From contig LATX02000209.1 in assembly GCA_001466705.2 (NCBI GenBank), forward strand, positions 1 through 64,000: DNA of 64,000 nucleotides. Reading direction: 5' to 3'. Origin of the DNA: Moniliophthora roreri. Its lineage: Eukaryota; Basidiomycota; Agaricomycetes; Agaricales; Marasmiaceae. Shown one piece after another: positions 11,323-21,730 of the stretch. The notes beneath the pieces were generated by a model, which saw only the letters and a list, made by a program, of their open reading frames with translations, was not told the DNA's origin and did not search any database. Each line of letters begins with the position of its first letter. Positions within the stretch are counted from its first letter, which is position 1. Made by a program: the position numbers and the translations under genes.

Positions 11323-13117
11323 GGTACACAGTCGCAGTATGAAGGATGCAATGAATGAGCCCCGCATTTTATACTCTTCAATTCCCTTTGTTCCGAAAGT
11401 GTGCAAAAGGAACAGTTATTTTGGACCTATCAAGATGTCTTGTAAGATGGACATTGCATGAATAAATGATGAGATGTATCTGGAAGTTACTGACGCAGTG
11501 GAGCGAACATCCCAAGTAGCAGTGATATCGCTGGTGGAATCAGTATCATTACGCCGAAACCCGCAACTTGAACGTTCTCACGCTGCGACGCATTTCCTCC
11601 GGTTTTTGTTGAGAGATTTCTGTGCCGTCGGTATCGACCTAACTCTGCCCGCGTGATCTGGAGACAGCTGAGATATTGAATTACGATGAGAACACGGATA
11701 GGAAAACTAAACCATTCACAATCGTGTTCGCCAAAAAGAAACCAGCTACCCGGACAAGTCCGAAGGTCGATCATCGGAATCAGAAGCTGTCCCGTCGTGC
11801 TGTAATCCCGGATAGCTGAGCAACAACCAGACCAATAAGCGTGAAGCGTACGAGAATCCCAAAGTGATGACATCACATCGTTCTCAGCCCTTTCTGGGAC
11901 TCAAGTGAGAAGATCAGCGATGTACCGGTTCCCGAAATGTTCTGAGGCTCTTAAATGCGATCTCCTGACCAATATGTGTAGTAATAAACCGCCATTATGA
12001 TTGATTGTTGAGTGTCCAGCTAGAAGAAGTGCTGATTGTTGTCCTATCTTTAGGATACATCACGATCGGGCTGGTGTCCTTGTCGAACGTGATACCTAAT
12101 TGCAGTGCAAGAGATGTGCAATGAACTAAACTCCGTTGAGACCTCCATTCCCTTAAATCTCAAAGAGTCGAATGAACTTGATCGGCATCAAAAGTCCACC
12201 GGATTTCACCGCCGGGAGATCCCTGTTCCTTCGGCGAAGGTGGTACAAGTGACCTGGTATTGGAAGGACAAAGGAAAGCAACCTACTAAGAGACGAGAGT
12301 AGAGGAACTTGCTGATACTATGTACCCGGCCGCGCCCCCGGCGGGCAGTGCGAATGTTGGTACAATAGGCGAAGTGGGCCTAAGGAAGATGAGAAACAGA
12401 AATTTTCACTGCCGAGGGTTTGGAATGTTGGTAGTTAGCTTGCGTGCGTGATTATCAAACGATCCGAGAGCTATTCAGTACATTACCCACGGGCAGCGGT
12501 CGTCAGTGGAATCTTTGTCCGGTATATTTCATGTTTCCAAGGAACACTTGAACCAGCAGGAATTATGGATATGAACAGAAAAATGCATACCATTAGTTGC
12601 GACTTCCTCCTTGAAGCTCGTGGTATGACAAAAACGAAGATCTGCGTTGCGTCGCGGCTGGGTGACACTTGATGCATATGGACAGCGTCACCAAGCCAGT
12701 GCTGAGCAGGAAGCTCACCGGTTGCAAACCGAATCCGAACGGTCGCTCGATGGAAAAACATGTAACTCGATAAACATGATTTAGGTCTTTAAGATCGTGC
12801 ATTGTATTTAAGTACTTGAATCAAAGCTCAATACACTGACCCCACTGAATCGCCATCTTTCTATCCTCCTCATCACCCTTAACAAATGGAAACGCCCTAC
12901 GCCCGAAGTCATTTCACCTCCTGACCTCCTTCTCAATCCTCTCTTTCCCATCCAAAGTCTGATATCCCGGCGAAATAGACGAGAACGAGAGAATGAACGA
13001 TTCGACGTCTGTACACGTCATCGAATCAGCTTGCATAATCACCACGGACGGTCTCTAATACGCCGGGGATGTTTCCACGTCTGTCGTCCCAGCGTAAATC
13101 GTATAGGGGTCCAACGA
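11323..13117. other. No gene recognised; composition boundary near 11,490
   Basis: Upstream of copy 1 the sequence changes from CpG-poor to CpG-normal at about 11,490. Open frames of 60-130 codons occur on both strands (for example 11,487-11,876 minus) but show no family resemblance, no splice-linked continuation and no conserved motif. Confidence 0.4.
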
Positions 13118-13439
13118 TTATGGGTGATACGTGCGTTGAGAGGGGCTGGAAATTGAGATTATGGCTCTTTGGTGCCGAGGAATGATTTGGGACCAGCTAA
13201 GTTTGGGTTCGATTGTTGGGTCTCGGTTCGCCGCACGAGTAGCTAAAACATTCTTCGCCCAAACTGCCTTGGCCTCTTCAAGCTTCAAACTTCCTCTTCT
13301 CTTCCGAGTCCTCCTTTGCACCTCCTCTGCCTTCTTCCTTGTCTCCTCTTCTCCTACCCGCCTTTCAACACGTAAACGCTTCACAACGACCTCATGCTCC
13401 AACAACTCTCTTCCTCTCCTCAGGATTGATGAGCTGGAT

Positions 13440-14040
13440 CTGAGTTTGAACATCCGTGGTACCGGAAATCAAGATCTTTTATTCGATGCACGCTTGAGCT
13501 ATTCTGTGAACGACTTGTCCTGATCATTGAAGGCGGGCGGCAAGGAAGACGCGTTCGGTAGCTTCGGGGAGATCGTTGACGGAGAGAGTGATGAGGCGGT
13601 TGATGAGTGATATTGCGAGTTCGCGCTCTGTCTAGAATGACCGGAGCATGAGTTTAGGCAAGCGTTTGCGCTTCAGTATACTATGGATACCGTATACGCG
13701 GATGCGTTTGCGTGCAGGTAAAGCTGGAAGTGCAATGTTAGGACACGAGTGTTATTCCGTAAGGGAAGGTGCAGTGATATGTCGAATAGACGTCTGTTCA
13801 GCTGTTTCTGTCCAGCGAAAGATGGAGAAAATAGGCAGAGAAAGGAATGTGCATAGGTGCATAGTCTGAAGAAGTCTCGGAGGAGATGGAGTGGTCGAGA
13901 GGGCATTGTACATAGCCCTGGTAAGGACCGCATCTGGATCAGTCGTCGAAATGTCCGCTATTCTTTCCTTTAGCCTTGGTGAGATCATCATGAAAACGTT
14001 TAGAAACGCACCAGAGTCGCTACTAGACCTGCTGCTCACA
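13440..14040 (-). pseudogene. Degenerate spliced gene, family not recognised
   Basis: On the minus strand from about 14,040 a coding-like block reads through residues such as TRAMYNALSTTPSPPRLLQ and an FLSLPIFSIFRWTETAEQ segment. It resumes in another frame at about 13,620 with ELAISLINRLITLSVNDLP, then again near 13,480 with ISGTTDVQTQIQLINPEE. A plausible intron links the first two blocks only if its donor is mutated, and stops occur between the second and third. The blocks look like consecutive exons of one conserved protein, which suggests a dead gene. I do not know the family. Confidence 0.3.
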
Positions 14041-14489
14041 TATTACAGGAAACGGCTGTAACATCGCCGGTGATGGTGGCTTGAAGGAGATCTTGCCTGT
14101 GACCAAACAGAGGCTAAAGTCGAGCAAGGAAGAAGGCAGGAGAAGAAGAAACCACGCGATCAATGGTGTTATCGGGCTTCGGCTCCGGGCCATGTGTGTC
14201 ATCCAGAATTCCCGATATTCCCGATGCCCATTCAGGATTCGGTGTTGACGCCGACCACGACCACGACGACGCGAAGCCGAGGTACGTTTATCTTCCCTTG
14301 AAAGCTAGAAGATCGCTAATCGAAGAGAACCAGAAAACCAGAAAAAATGTCCTCTACATTGAATTTTAGATTTTCTAGGGCAGTTCTATCCACGATGTCA
14401 CCTCCGTGAGCTGGTCACCAGCAAATCACTATAATGACCCCAGCTTACGAGCTTCTCCTTGTTCAAGGATCCCTCAAGCATACAAATGA

Positions 14490-15345
14490 AGCGCTTTTTA
14501 TATCCCAAAACCAGACAGGCCTCTTCTTGACATGTCGCAGGGTGTACCAGGCTCTCCACCACCCGAGAAACTGCGAAATGAATTACAAACCGCGTCGACT
14601 TTACCAAACAGTTTTGGATACCGTCCGGCACAAGGGGAGATTACTTTGAGGACCGAATTTGCGTCGGAGATGAAGGAGGCTTGTGGGCAGGATGCTGATT
14701 TGACGCATGAAGACTTGGCGTTGACAGTTGGATGCAATATGGCTTTTGTTGCATCGATAATGAGTTTGGCGGTTGCGGGTGATGAGGTTATCTTACCTGT
14801 TCCATGGTGAGTGCCTACATCGTGCTTTTTCGTCTACTGTTTAACCCATCTTTCTTTCAAGGTACTTTAATCATCAGTGGGTCGCTCGACGTGAACACTT
14901 TTAATCAGTTGACCCGTTTCGCAATCAGAATGGCCCTCACTACCCTAGGGATCACTCCAGTTCCACTCGAAATAGCCTGCGATAACAGTTTCATTCCCCC
15001 CCGGGTGAGCACTGCAAGTCTCTGATAACACCAAAGACCGAAGCCATCGCTCTCGTCGCACCAAATAACCCGGGAAGTCAGAATCTGGATCTAGAGTAAC
15101 ACTTAATGCTTACAATACCATACGGACAGGTGCAATTTACTCTCCCTCTCTCTTCGCATCCTTCCTATCCCTCTCAAGAGAACACAACATTGCCAACACC
15201 GGAATACCCAAAACACCCCATGCACTCTTCTCCAATACCAACACCATTACATGGCGCTCCAGCTTCATTCATCTCTATTCCTTCTCCAAATCTTATTTTA
15301 TACCTGGCCACCATCTTGGTTATATTGCCACCTTTTCAAGTTACT
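14490..15345 (+). pseudogene. Class I/II PLP-dependent aminotransferase pseudogene
   Basis: The plus strand reads as a fold-type I aminotransferase. It has an N-terminal DMSQGVPGSPPPEKL segment near 14,530, then LTVGCNMAFVAS and AGDEVILPVPW, an intron (14,808 on), YFNHQ, a second intron, and MALTTLGITPVPL. At the C7 run 14,996-15,002 the frame shifts by one base. It continues as LITPKTEAIALV and NNPG, breaks off, resumes near 15,130 with GAIYSPSLFASF, and reaches SFSKSY near 15,270, which includes the expected PLP-binding lysine. The segment that should hold the conserved DETY motif is missing, and the first exon and C-terminal domain are not readable. At least one frameshift, an internal deletion and a lost C terminus make it non-functional. 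Confidence 0.7.
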
Positions 15346-15764
15346 AATCACTTTCATTTAATACTCCAAACATACATCTATCGGTTATAAGCTATGCTTT
15401 CGTAGGACACAAGTTCATTTATAGTATGGCTTTCTGAAGAACGCTAGAGCCTTTCACGTCGAACAGACTGTCACAGCAAATTGAACATTGATCGTATCAG
15501 CGAACTTTGAGGCTTATTTTGCCTACCTTTGAACGGAAGAGATGCTAAAGTGGTGCAGGGACATTGCAAAGGGTGGGTGAGTCCATGTATGGCTCTTTCT
15601 GACAACAATCTATATCATTCCTAATACTTTCTACTTAGAAAGTGTATAATCATCTTTACCAACTTGAAGTATTGCTTAGGTCCAGTCACAGATTGGTCAA
15701 AGTTGGGAGTAGGGGCTGACCTCGTTTGCGCCGTAATACGAGTAGCAACAGATACCAAGATAGT
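15346..15764. other. Decayed tail of the aminotransferase and spacer
   Basis: Short runs such as YAFVGHKF near 15,400 recall the C-terminal aminotransferase domain but are broken by stops. Nothing else is recognisable before the membrane-protein gene. Confidence 0.3.
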
Positions 15765-17318
15765 CTATGCAGCATTTTCCTCGCCTAGGTTTTTCATCCT
15801 CTCTGCCGATGGGTTGGCCTCGACGTCAACCGTCTGCACACGCGATCTGGTATCCGAGTCCCCAGATCCTGCACCTGCACCATTGGCAAAATGAAGACCT
15901 GACAAAGTCTGTTTCATGCTCGTATGTTCAATGGTTTTTCCTCCAGCTGCCCGTATAATGATCAATGTCGGGGCGATTCCCTAAGAGTAGCAGTTAGCTA
16001 ATCATGAAAGAAAAAAAGGTGTCTTACGCACAGTGACTTGATACGTGACATTCCAGACCGAAAAAGGTGCTGAATTGTGATGATCTGGATTGGCTAATCG
16101 ATCGACGACGGTAGCAGCAATAAGAAAGATGGGGTAGATGATCCCACTCTCGAGGCTAATAGAGTATAGGTGAGAATGAGTTCTTGAAATTAAGAAGGAG
16201 AGTTCAAAAACATACATGACAGCTACAACCATATTATATTTGATTTTACTAGCGGGACCCAAATGTTTCCGTGCTTCTCGACTGATCCACCATATGCGAC
16301 CAGCTACAGGAAGCAAGTTAGTGTCCGGTTTTCGCGGATCAGACAGGACCGACCTGTGAGCAACGTCAAAATGATATTGATGCCCATATTTGCCACCCAG
16401 AAAGCTTCGTCTATAGTAGCGCCCTGGACATATAGCCGCCATCTTGCTGGATTAGTAGCGTTGTTGCCACCGATGACCTGTAATGCGGAGGCGACAATTT
16501 CACAGACTAGTACCAGTGCCAGAATGAGCTGGGTAATGCAACCAAACTGAGGAAAGACTTACTAGTCAGTGAAAACATAAGGAAGATCAGTGGGAATGCG
16601 ATTCGTTTGGATGAGCCCCATATCACGTAGCAGCGGTAGAGCTGAGTAGATTCAAGGGTGAGTTTGGGAATCCATAAGGTAAGATTACCATGAGAGACAT
16701 ACCAGCATTAAATCCGCCGTAATCCTACCTCAAATGGATTAGCCAGTGAATCCGGACCCACGAAACAAAAAGCTTACACCAAGCATAGCGGCAGAACCAA
16801 CTCAAAGCCACTAGAGCATTCTCAGTCACAACGAACCCATGTAAGCAACTCCCTACGTACAGAATGATTGTCTTCGTGTTATCGTGGTGTAAGTACGCCA
16901 AAAATGATGCCCAATCCTGGTTTTTGGTAAATGTGAACATCCGAGTTGCTTGCTCGGCATAGCTAAAGGTATTCACAGTGTTGAGTGCGGTTGTAAAGGT
17001 GAAAAGAGCTATGGTGAAGAATATATAGAGTATTCGGTTTTGGCGGTCCCGTCGGCGGATTAGGAGACGGAGTGAAATGATGAATAAGACGGTGTAGACA
17101 CCTGATGCAGGTTGCATGTCAGATACCGTAGCAGCACTACTGAAGGGTTCGAGCTTACCGTAGACATAAAGCATAACCTAGAGAAAGGGATGAACACAGA
17201 GAGGGGAAATCAACAGGGGGATAAAACGTACAGTAAGATTCGTCATTGGTAGCACCAGGATAGCAGTGATTGTATCAAAAGGCGCAATATCTTCTTCTGT
17301 TACGGAGGAATTGGACAT
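15765..17318 (-). CDS. Multi-pass membrane protein (copy 2)
   Basis: Read from ATG at 17,318 (MSNSSVTEEDIAPF) to TAG at 15,765-15,767. In order: an extracellular N terminus and a first helix (ITAILVLPMTNLT), a helix after the second intron (VYTVLFIISLRLLI), a basic loop (RRRDRQNR), a helix with YIFFTIALFTFTTALNTV, FTFTKNQDWASFLAY, QLYRCYVIWGSSKRIAFPL, a helix with LILALVLVCEIVASA, NIILTLLTGRIWWIS, IYPIFLIAATVV, and a hydrophilic C-terminal tail of about 65 residues. About seven helices are present, as in a basidiomycete-specific family of unknown function. Introns start with GTACGT, GTAAGC, GTATGT and similar. The junction near 16,560 cannot be made frame-consistent by me. The start codon is 322 bp from the end of the KDZ transposon, so its promoter may now contain that insertion. 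Confidence 0.7.
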
Positions 17319-17639
17319 GGTACCGAGTCACTGTGAGGAATGCAACGACCTAAGCCTCACTTTTTATACTCTTCAATTGAATTTCCTTTCTGTCAGAAGT
17401 ACACAGAAAGAGCGGTTGCCATGCGAGATGGGCGTTGTAAGAGCGATGAGGCGAATCTGTGAAATTGCTGATGATCAATGGCCTCATCCATGATAGGGCG
17501 AGCAACCCGAGTTGGTGGGTAAGATGCAATGTTTTGCTCGTTGCACTGCTGTAGACTACATACGCTGTACCGTAATGCTGAACAACTGAACAATGATCAG
17601 ACCAGAATAAGAATAAGGACATAAAGCCAGCATACCATG
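17319..17639. other. Upstream region of the membrane gene, cut by the transposon
   Basis: No gene is visible. It contains the 5' flank of the 15,765-17,318 gene and ends with CATG (17,636-17,639) next to the transposon. Confidence 0.5.
17636..17639. other. Possible 4-bp target-site duplication (CATG)
   Basis: CATG precedes TAG... of the left terminal repeat, and CATG follows ...CTA of the right terminal repeat at 30,967-30,970. CATG is its own reverse complement, so these four bases could also belong to the inverted repeats. An 8-bp duplication, as reported for Zisupton elements, is not visible here. Confidence 0.4.
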
Positions 17640-17687
17640 TAGAACATTTTTCATTCTCCCCAGCAATTCAACCCCGACACATTATAA
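17640..17687 (+). repeat. Left terminal inverted repeat of the KDZ element
   Basis: Matches the reverse complement of 30,919-30,966. The best-conserved core is ATTCTCCCCAGCAAT, one mismatch, CAACCCCGACAC, one mismatch, TTATAA. The outermost 12 bp are only partly conserved apart from the TAG at the tip. Confidence 0.85.
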
Positions 17688-17699
17688 TGTTCCCGCCAC

Positions 17700-18720
17700 C
17701 TACCAAGGCCTTGATCAATGATAATTGTTCTTTCCCTTTTGTGACCCAGCCTTGGAATGAATAATAACTTGCCCTCGGTGCGAATAATAAGTGAGACGAG
17801 GAAATACCAGCAATGCCTAATTCGGTAGTCATGCATTATGACGCACGGTCCTTTCCACGGTTGGATGTTTGCTTCCTCCTTTCACCTCCCCTTCCCCCTC
17901 CGTCCCGCAATGTAGTATTGTATAGTGCGTATTCCACATATCTCGACGTCTCCCGCATTTATGCTGTCCCGTAGCATCACCAATAACATCCAAATACCAC
18001 ATCATCATTCGTTCTATTTCCAGTAGCGCCGGGCGGCCCTCATTATTATTATCGCTCCTTGTCGGTTTATTATTCTCTGCACAGTCAACTGTGACCTGTA
18101 AGCGCGCTCTTTATAATTCTTCAACAATTGTACTCATTTTAATTGCCTCACCAGCTAGTGCCCATTATTATTTTTCGCCGAGCCTTAGTGTTTATCATTC
18201 TCCCCGGTCGCTGGTGCGTTCGGTACCATTTATTATTTGTCGAAGCTTGGACTCATTATCATTCTCCTACGACTGCAGCCCGTTCAGATAATTGCGCCCC
18301 AAAAGTCCACTACACTACTTCGAGGCTATCAGCAGTGATGGAACTCGCAGTCAATACCTGAGCCTCATATCCATTCCCGGCATTATTTGGATAGCTCGAC
18401 AAATCCTTGCAGGACAGATTATCATTACCCAGCACTCGGCCCAATTATCATACTCCCTGTATCATCAATCTTGACGAACCGATGGGGTGAGTGCACATTA
18501 TCATTTCCCAGTACTCGTACTCATTTTAATACTTCCCTAACTCCCGCCGGTCGACACGAATTATTATTCCACAGCGCTCAAAACAATTATCATTACCTTG
18601 TGTGGTTAATCTTGACGAACTGACACAGTGAGTCCACATTATCATTCAGTAGTACCCCATCCAATTATAATACTTTTCCAGCCCCTCGACCTCAACAGCA
18701 TCCCCTCGCTATATGCCAAT
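17700..18720 (+). repeat. Left subterminal repeat array
   Basis: More than a dozen diffuse copies of a motif close to CATTATCATTCYCC are scattered every 30-80 bp (for example near 18,170, 18,189, 18,250, 18,420, 18,500, 18,560, 18,590 and 18,640), separated by unrelated GC-richer spacers. Such subterminal motifs are the expected binding sites for a transposase or accessory protein. No coding sequence is credible here. Confidence 0.7.
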
Positions 18721-18929
18721 TTCCTCACTAGTTACAGTAGTCTATCCATTCATCATTTCAGATATGCACCTCACTTGAATGTCAATCACATCCAATGCAA
18801 TACTTAAGTTTGAATACAATAGATTCGCAAGACACTGTAAGTCCGAGCACAATGGGTTGGGTATAGGGTACGGCAAGTCCGTGCGTGCACGATGAAAGCG
18901 ACGCAGGAGAACGACAAGAGCGAATAGTA

Positions 18930-19080
18930 AACACGACGAATATGTATGATACTGATACGGGTGAATGAGGCAAAGGTGACAGGGGAGAATGATAAAGGAA
19001 GGAGGGAGAATAATAAAGGGTACAAGGGAGAATAATAAAAGGTACGAGGACGAGTATAAACAAGACGACGGCGAATGATA
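18930..19080 (-). repeat. Internal block of subterminal motif in opposite orientation
   Basis: Three closely spaced copies of GGGAGAATRATAAAGG, the reverse complement of the left-arm motif, lie near 18,984, 19,004 and 19,027, just downstream of the stop codon of the 637-residue gene. The orientation therefore switches between about 18,750 and 18,950. Confidence 0.6.
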
Positions 19081-19138
19081 GATGAGACAATGACGAACGC
19101 TGACGGTGACGAGGGCGAACGATATCGAGAGTATGATA

Positions 19139-21730
19139 TTACTTCTTCGTCGTTGACTTCTTCCTCCTTGCTGGTCCCCCTCCAACATTCGCTGTCGTAC
19201 TAGCTTTCGGACCCCCTTGTTTCTTCTTAGCCTTCTTGTCCTCGTCCTGCTTCGTAAGTGCCATCTTCTCTGTTAAAACCCGAGGACGCTTAGATCTCTC
19301 CGTCAAGGGCTCACCACCAGCTGGGACTTGTTCGGGAGACTTCCGTTTTCGCCCCTTCTTGGGCTGAACGTTGGGATCGTTTTCCTTCTCAGGAACCTGA
19401 TCAGTTGTGGGTGGTGCTGGAGGGATAATCGGAATGGTGGCAGAAGATGCTGGAACGTCAGATGACAGTGGCAAGGGAGAGGAGGAAGGCGGCACAGAAG
19501 AGGGAGGCGGAACAGAGGGCAACGAGCTAGAATGACCAGCAGGAACGTTATGAGCACAGGTGGTGGAAGCAAGTGTATGATCGACAGGTAATGAGGCCTG
19601 CTCCTGATGGATAGCTGGCTGGGCGAGGGTTTGTTGTGGATAAGCGAAGCATTGGTGATGATTGAAGGACGATTGTGCCTGCTGGGGCAAGGATAACTGA
19701 TCTAAAAGTGACGTCGACTGCGGGTAGAAGGGTTGCTGGTGTGGGAATTGGTTCTGCTGAAATGCAAATGACTGGTGCTGGCTGAAAGGGGGTTGTGGGT
19801 CAAAGTTTTGAGCTAGAAGATGCAAATCAGTAAAATGCTGCATTCAAATATGTTATACAACTTGCCGTTGTCAAACCAACTACCATTCAAAGACTGGGCA
19901 AGATTGTACTCGAAGTTTGGACCACCTGATGCTCGCCCTTCCGCCATCCCACCGCATCCAGCCTGCAAATCCCCATGCAACTCATCCCAAAGACAGAGTC
20001 CTCCACCATTTGTGCCATTAGTAGTAACACCAGAATCGATTTCAGGAAAGATAAAGCCGCCCACAGAAGTCGGAGTGGTCATGGTGGGATTAGAGTAGGC
20101 GAATTGCGGTCCAGCTTGACCATTGGCTACAGCTGAGGATACCGGAGTGTTGTTTGAAGGAGGAGATGGGGTAGTGGGTAGGTTTGGGGCTTCACGTGGT
20201 GCGCGGCTGTCTTTTTCTTCCTCTGAGCCGCCGTCTTTGGATGCAGCAGTGGCCGCCGCAGGCGGCATGGCAGGGGCATCAGCGTTGTTAACAGGAGTTG
20301 TGGTTGTGGGAGTAGGTAACGTGGCTACCACTGGAGTCGGTGATGCCAGATTCGGTGATACCGGAGAAGGGTTGGTGGCAGTGCTCGGTCCTGATTCTTC
20401 CTCCGCTTCGTTTTCTCCCGCTTCGTTTTCTCCTGCTTCGTTGTCTTCTGCTTCCTCATCTTCCACTTCCTCATCATACACCCTGGATTGACAGACAGCC
20501 TCCGCTATTCACAAGCATCAAGGTTAGCTCTCTTAGATTAACTCAAGGCTTTAAATTACTTACTGAAAATGTCTGCGGCATAATCACGAAAAAAATCTTT
20601 CATTTCCCCCATTCGTTTTGGGTCGAAGTCATCTGCGCTCTCGGCCTTCGACACCGACTCTGGAACCATACCATCGATACTAGGTATTTGCATCAGATTC
20701 TTAATTATTCCCCAGCTCAGTATTAAAAACAGACCTGGTGACGTCAATATTCCCATCACTCCGAGGCCCATATAGCACGATCGTACAACCAACGCCCAAG
20801 AGTTGAGCCAGCACATCTGCAAGTGTCGGCCCCACACGGTGAACCTTTTTCCAAGCCCTGAACAGGTGTTGAGTATCAAGCTTCAATAAACACATTATGG
20901 GACATTTACATGAAATAGGTAGCAGCATTGCTGTTCCAAGTGCCCTTGCTGCGGTATGCAGCCATCGCAGCTGCATATTCTTTGTCATTCTTCTCAGTCA
21001 AATCCTTCACGAACGCTTCGGACTCCTTATCGAACATCAATGAGGCATACCGGTTGCGTTCGCTGAGCAAATATCTACAAATCCTGGTGAGTACACCTAT
21101 CGACATCATGAACACATCAAGACTCACTTGAGGGGAAGATTAGCCTTGGCCCAATGGTCTTCAAAGCTTATCTTGAGGCGAGTATCCCAGAATTCCTGCT
21201 GGTAACGCTGCAAAATAGGAACCTTGCGGGGGCGGGCATTCATAAGCTGGAGCATGGTCCGGAGGACCTGGTTAACCACGTCACGATCGGTCTTCTTGGC
21301 GGTCCAATGGTGACGAGACCAGTTCCCGATTCTCTACAAGGTACATTAATGGTGGGTGGGGATATTAATACAAGGACGGCAGACAACTCACAGTCCGGGC
21401 ATCAGTTTCAAATTTTGCTCGGCGTTGATTCTCTGCATTACGCTCTGGACCTTTGGGGAAGGTGTTGATATCGGGATCAGCATGATTAAACTATGTGACA
21501 ATGAGCTCGGGGACACTTAAATGAGGGCGGAATAAACGTACACCTGGGATGGGCTCTTCCTCCAGCTTCAACGTCGTTCCCCATGTATCAACAAAGTATT
21601 TAGCGGCCTTTCGATACATCTTGCCTGTGTCATTATCGTATTCGGCCTTCATGCTTTCGAGGTAGGCAAGCTTGGGGCCTTTGGGCCACTGGGGTTTACC
21701 ACGAGGCTTGCCAGTCTTCTTACGAGCCAT
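19139..21730 (-). CDS. KDZ-element accessory protein, 637 residues, unknown function
   Basis: Eight exons, complement of 19139-19812, 19884-20504, 20564-20679, 20735-20857, 20910-21083, 21128-21333, 21392-21490 and 21542-21730; all junctions keep frame with GT-AG. An in-frame ATG nine codons upstream (21,757) is an alternative start. The N terminus is basic (MARKKTGKPRGKPQWPKGPK). Residues about 60-290 are a conserved-looking helical region including WNSNAATYFMAWKKVHRVGP and GCTIVLYGPRSDGNIDV. I recall similar proteins (tryptophan, then KVHQVGPTLAD, then a V-L-x-GP strand) beside KDZ transposases in other agaricomycetes. Residues 290-560 are low complexity: an acidic EAGENEAGENE repeat, then Pro/Thr/Ser and Gln-rich tracts. 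The C terminus is lysine-rich with KRKSPEQ and RRKKSTTKK, like nuclear localisation signals. It is probably a nuclear DNA-binding partner of the transposase; this is inference. Confidence 0.75.

Noticed and set aside
11487..11876. A 129-codon minus-strand open frame upstream of copy 1
   Set aside because: No motif, no homologous position upstream of copy 2, and composition not typical of the coding genes here.
13161..13523. A 120-codon plus-strand open frame
   Set aside because: Low-complexity Ser/Thr/Leu sequence opposite a glutamate/arginine-rich stretch, with no domain.
18742..19188. A 148-codon minus-strand open frame
   Set aside because: Composed mainly of Ser/Leu/Ile runs that come from the repeat motif, and it overlaps the stop of the accessory gene.
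20123..20491. A 122-codon plus-strand open frame
   Set aside because: Lies fully within exon 7 of the 637-residue gene on the other strand and is its low-complexity shadow.
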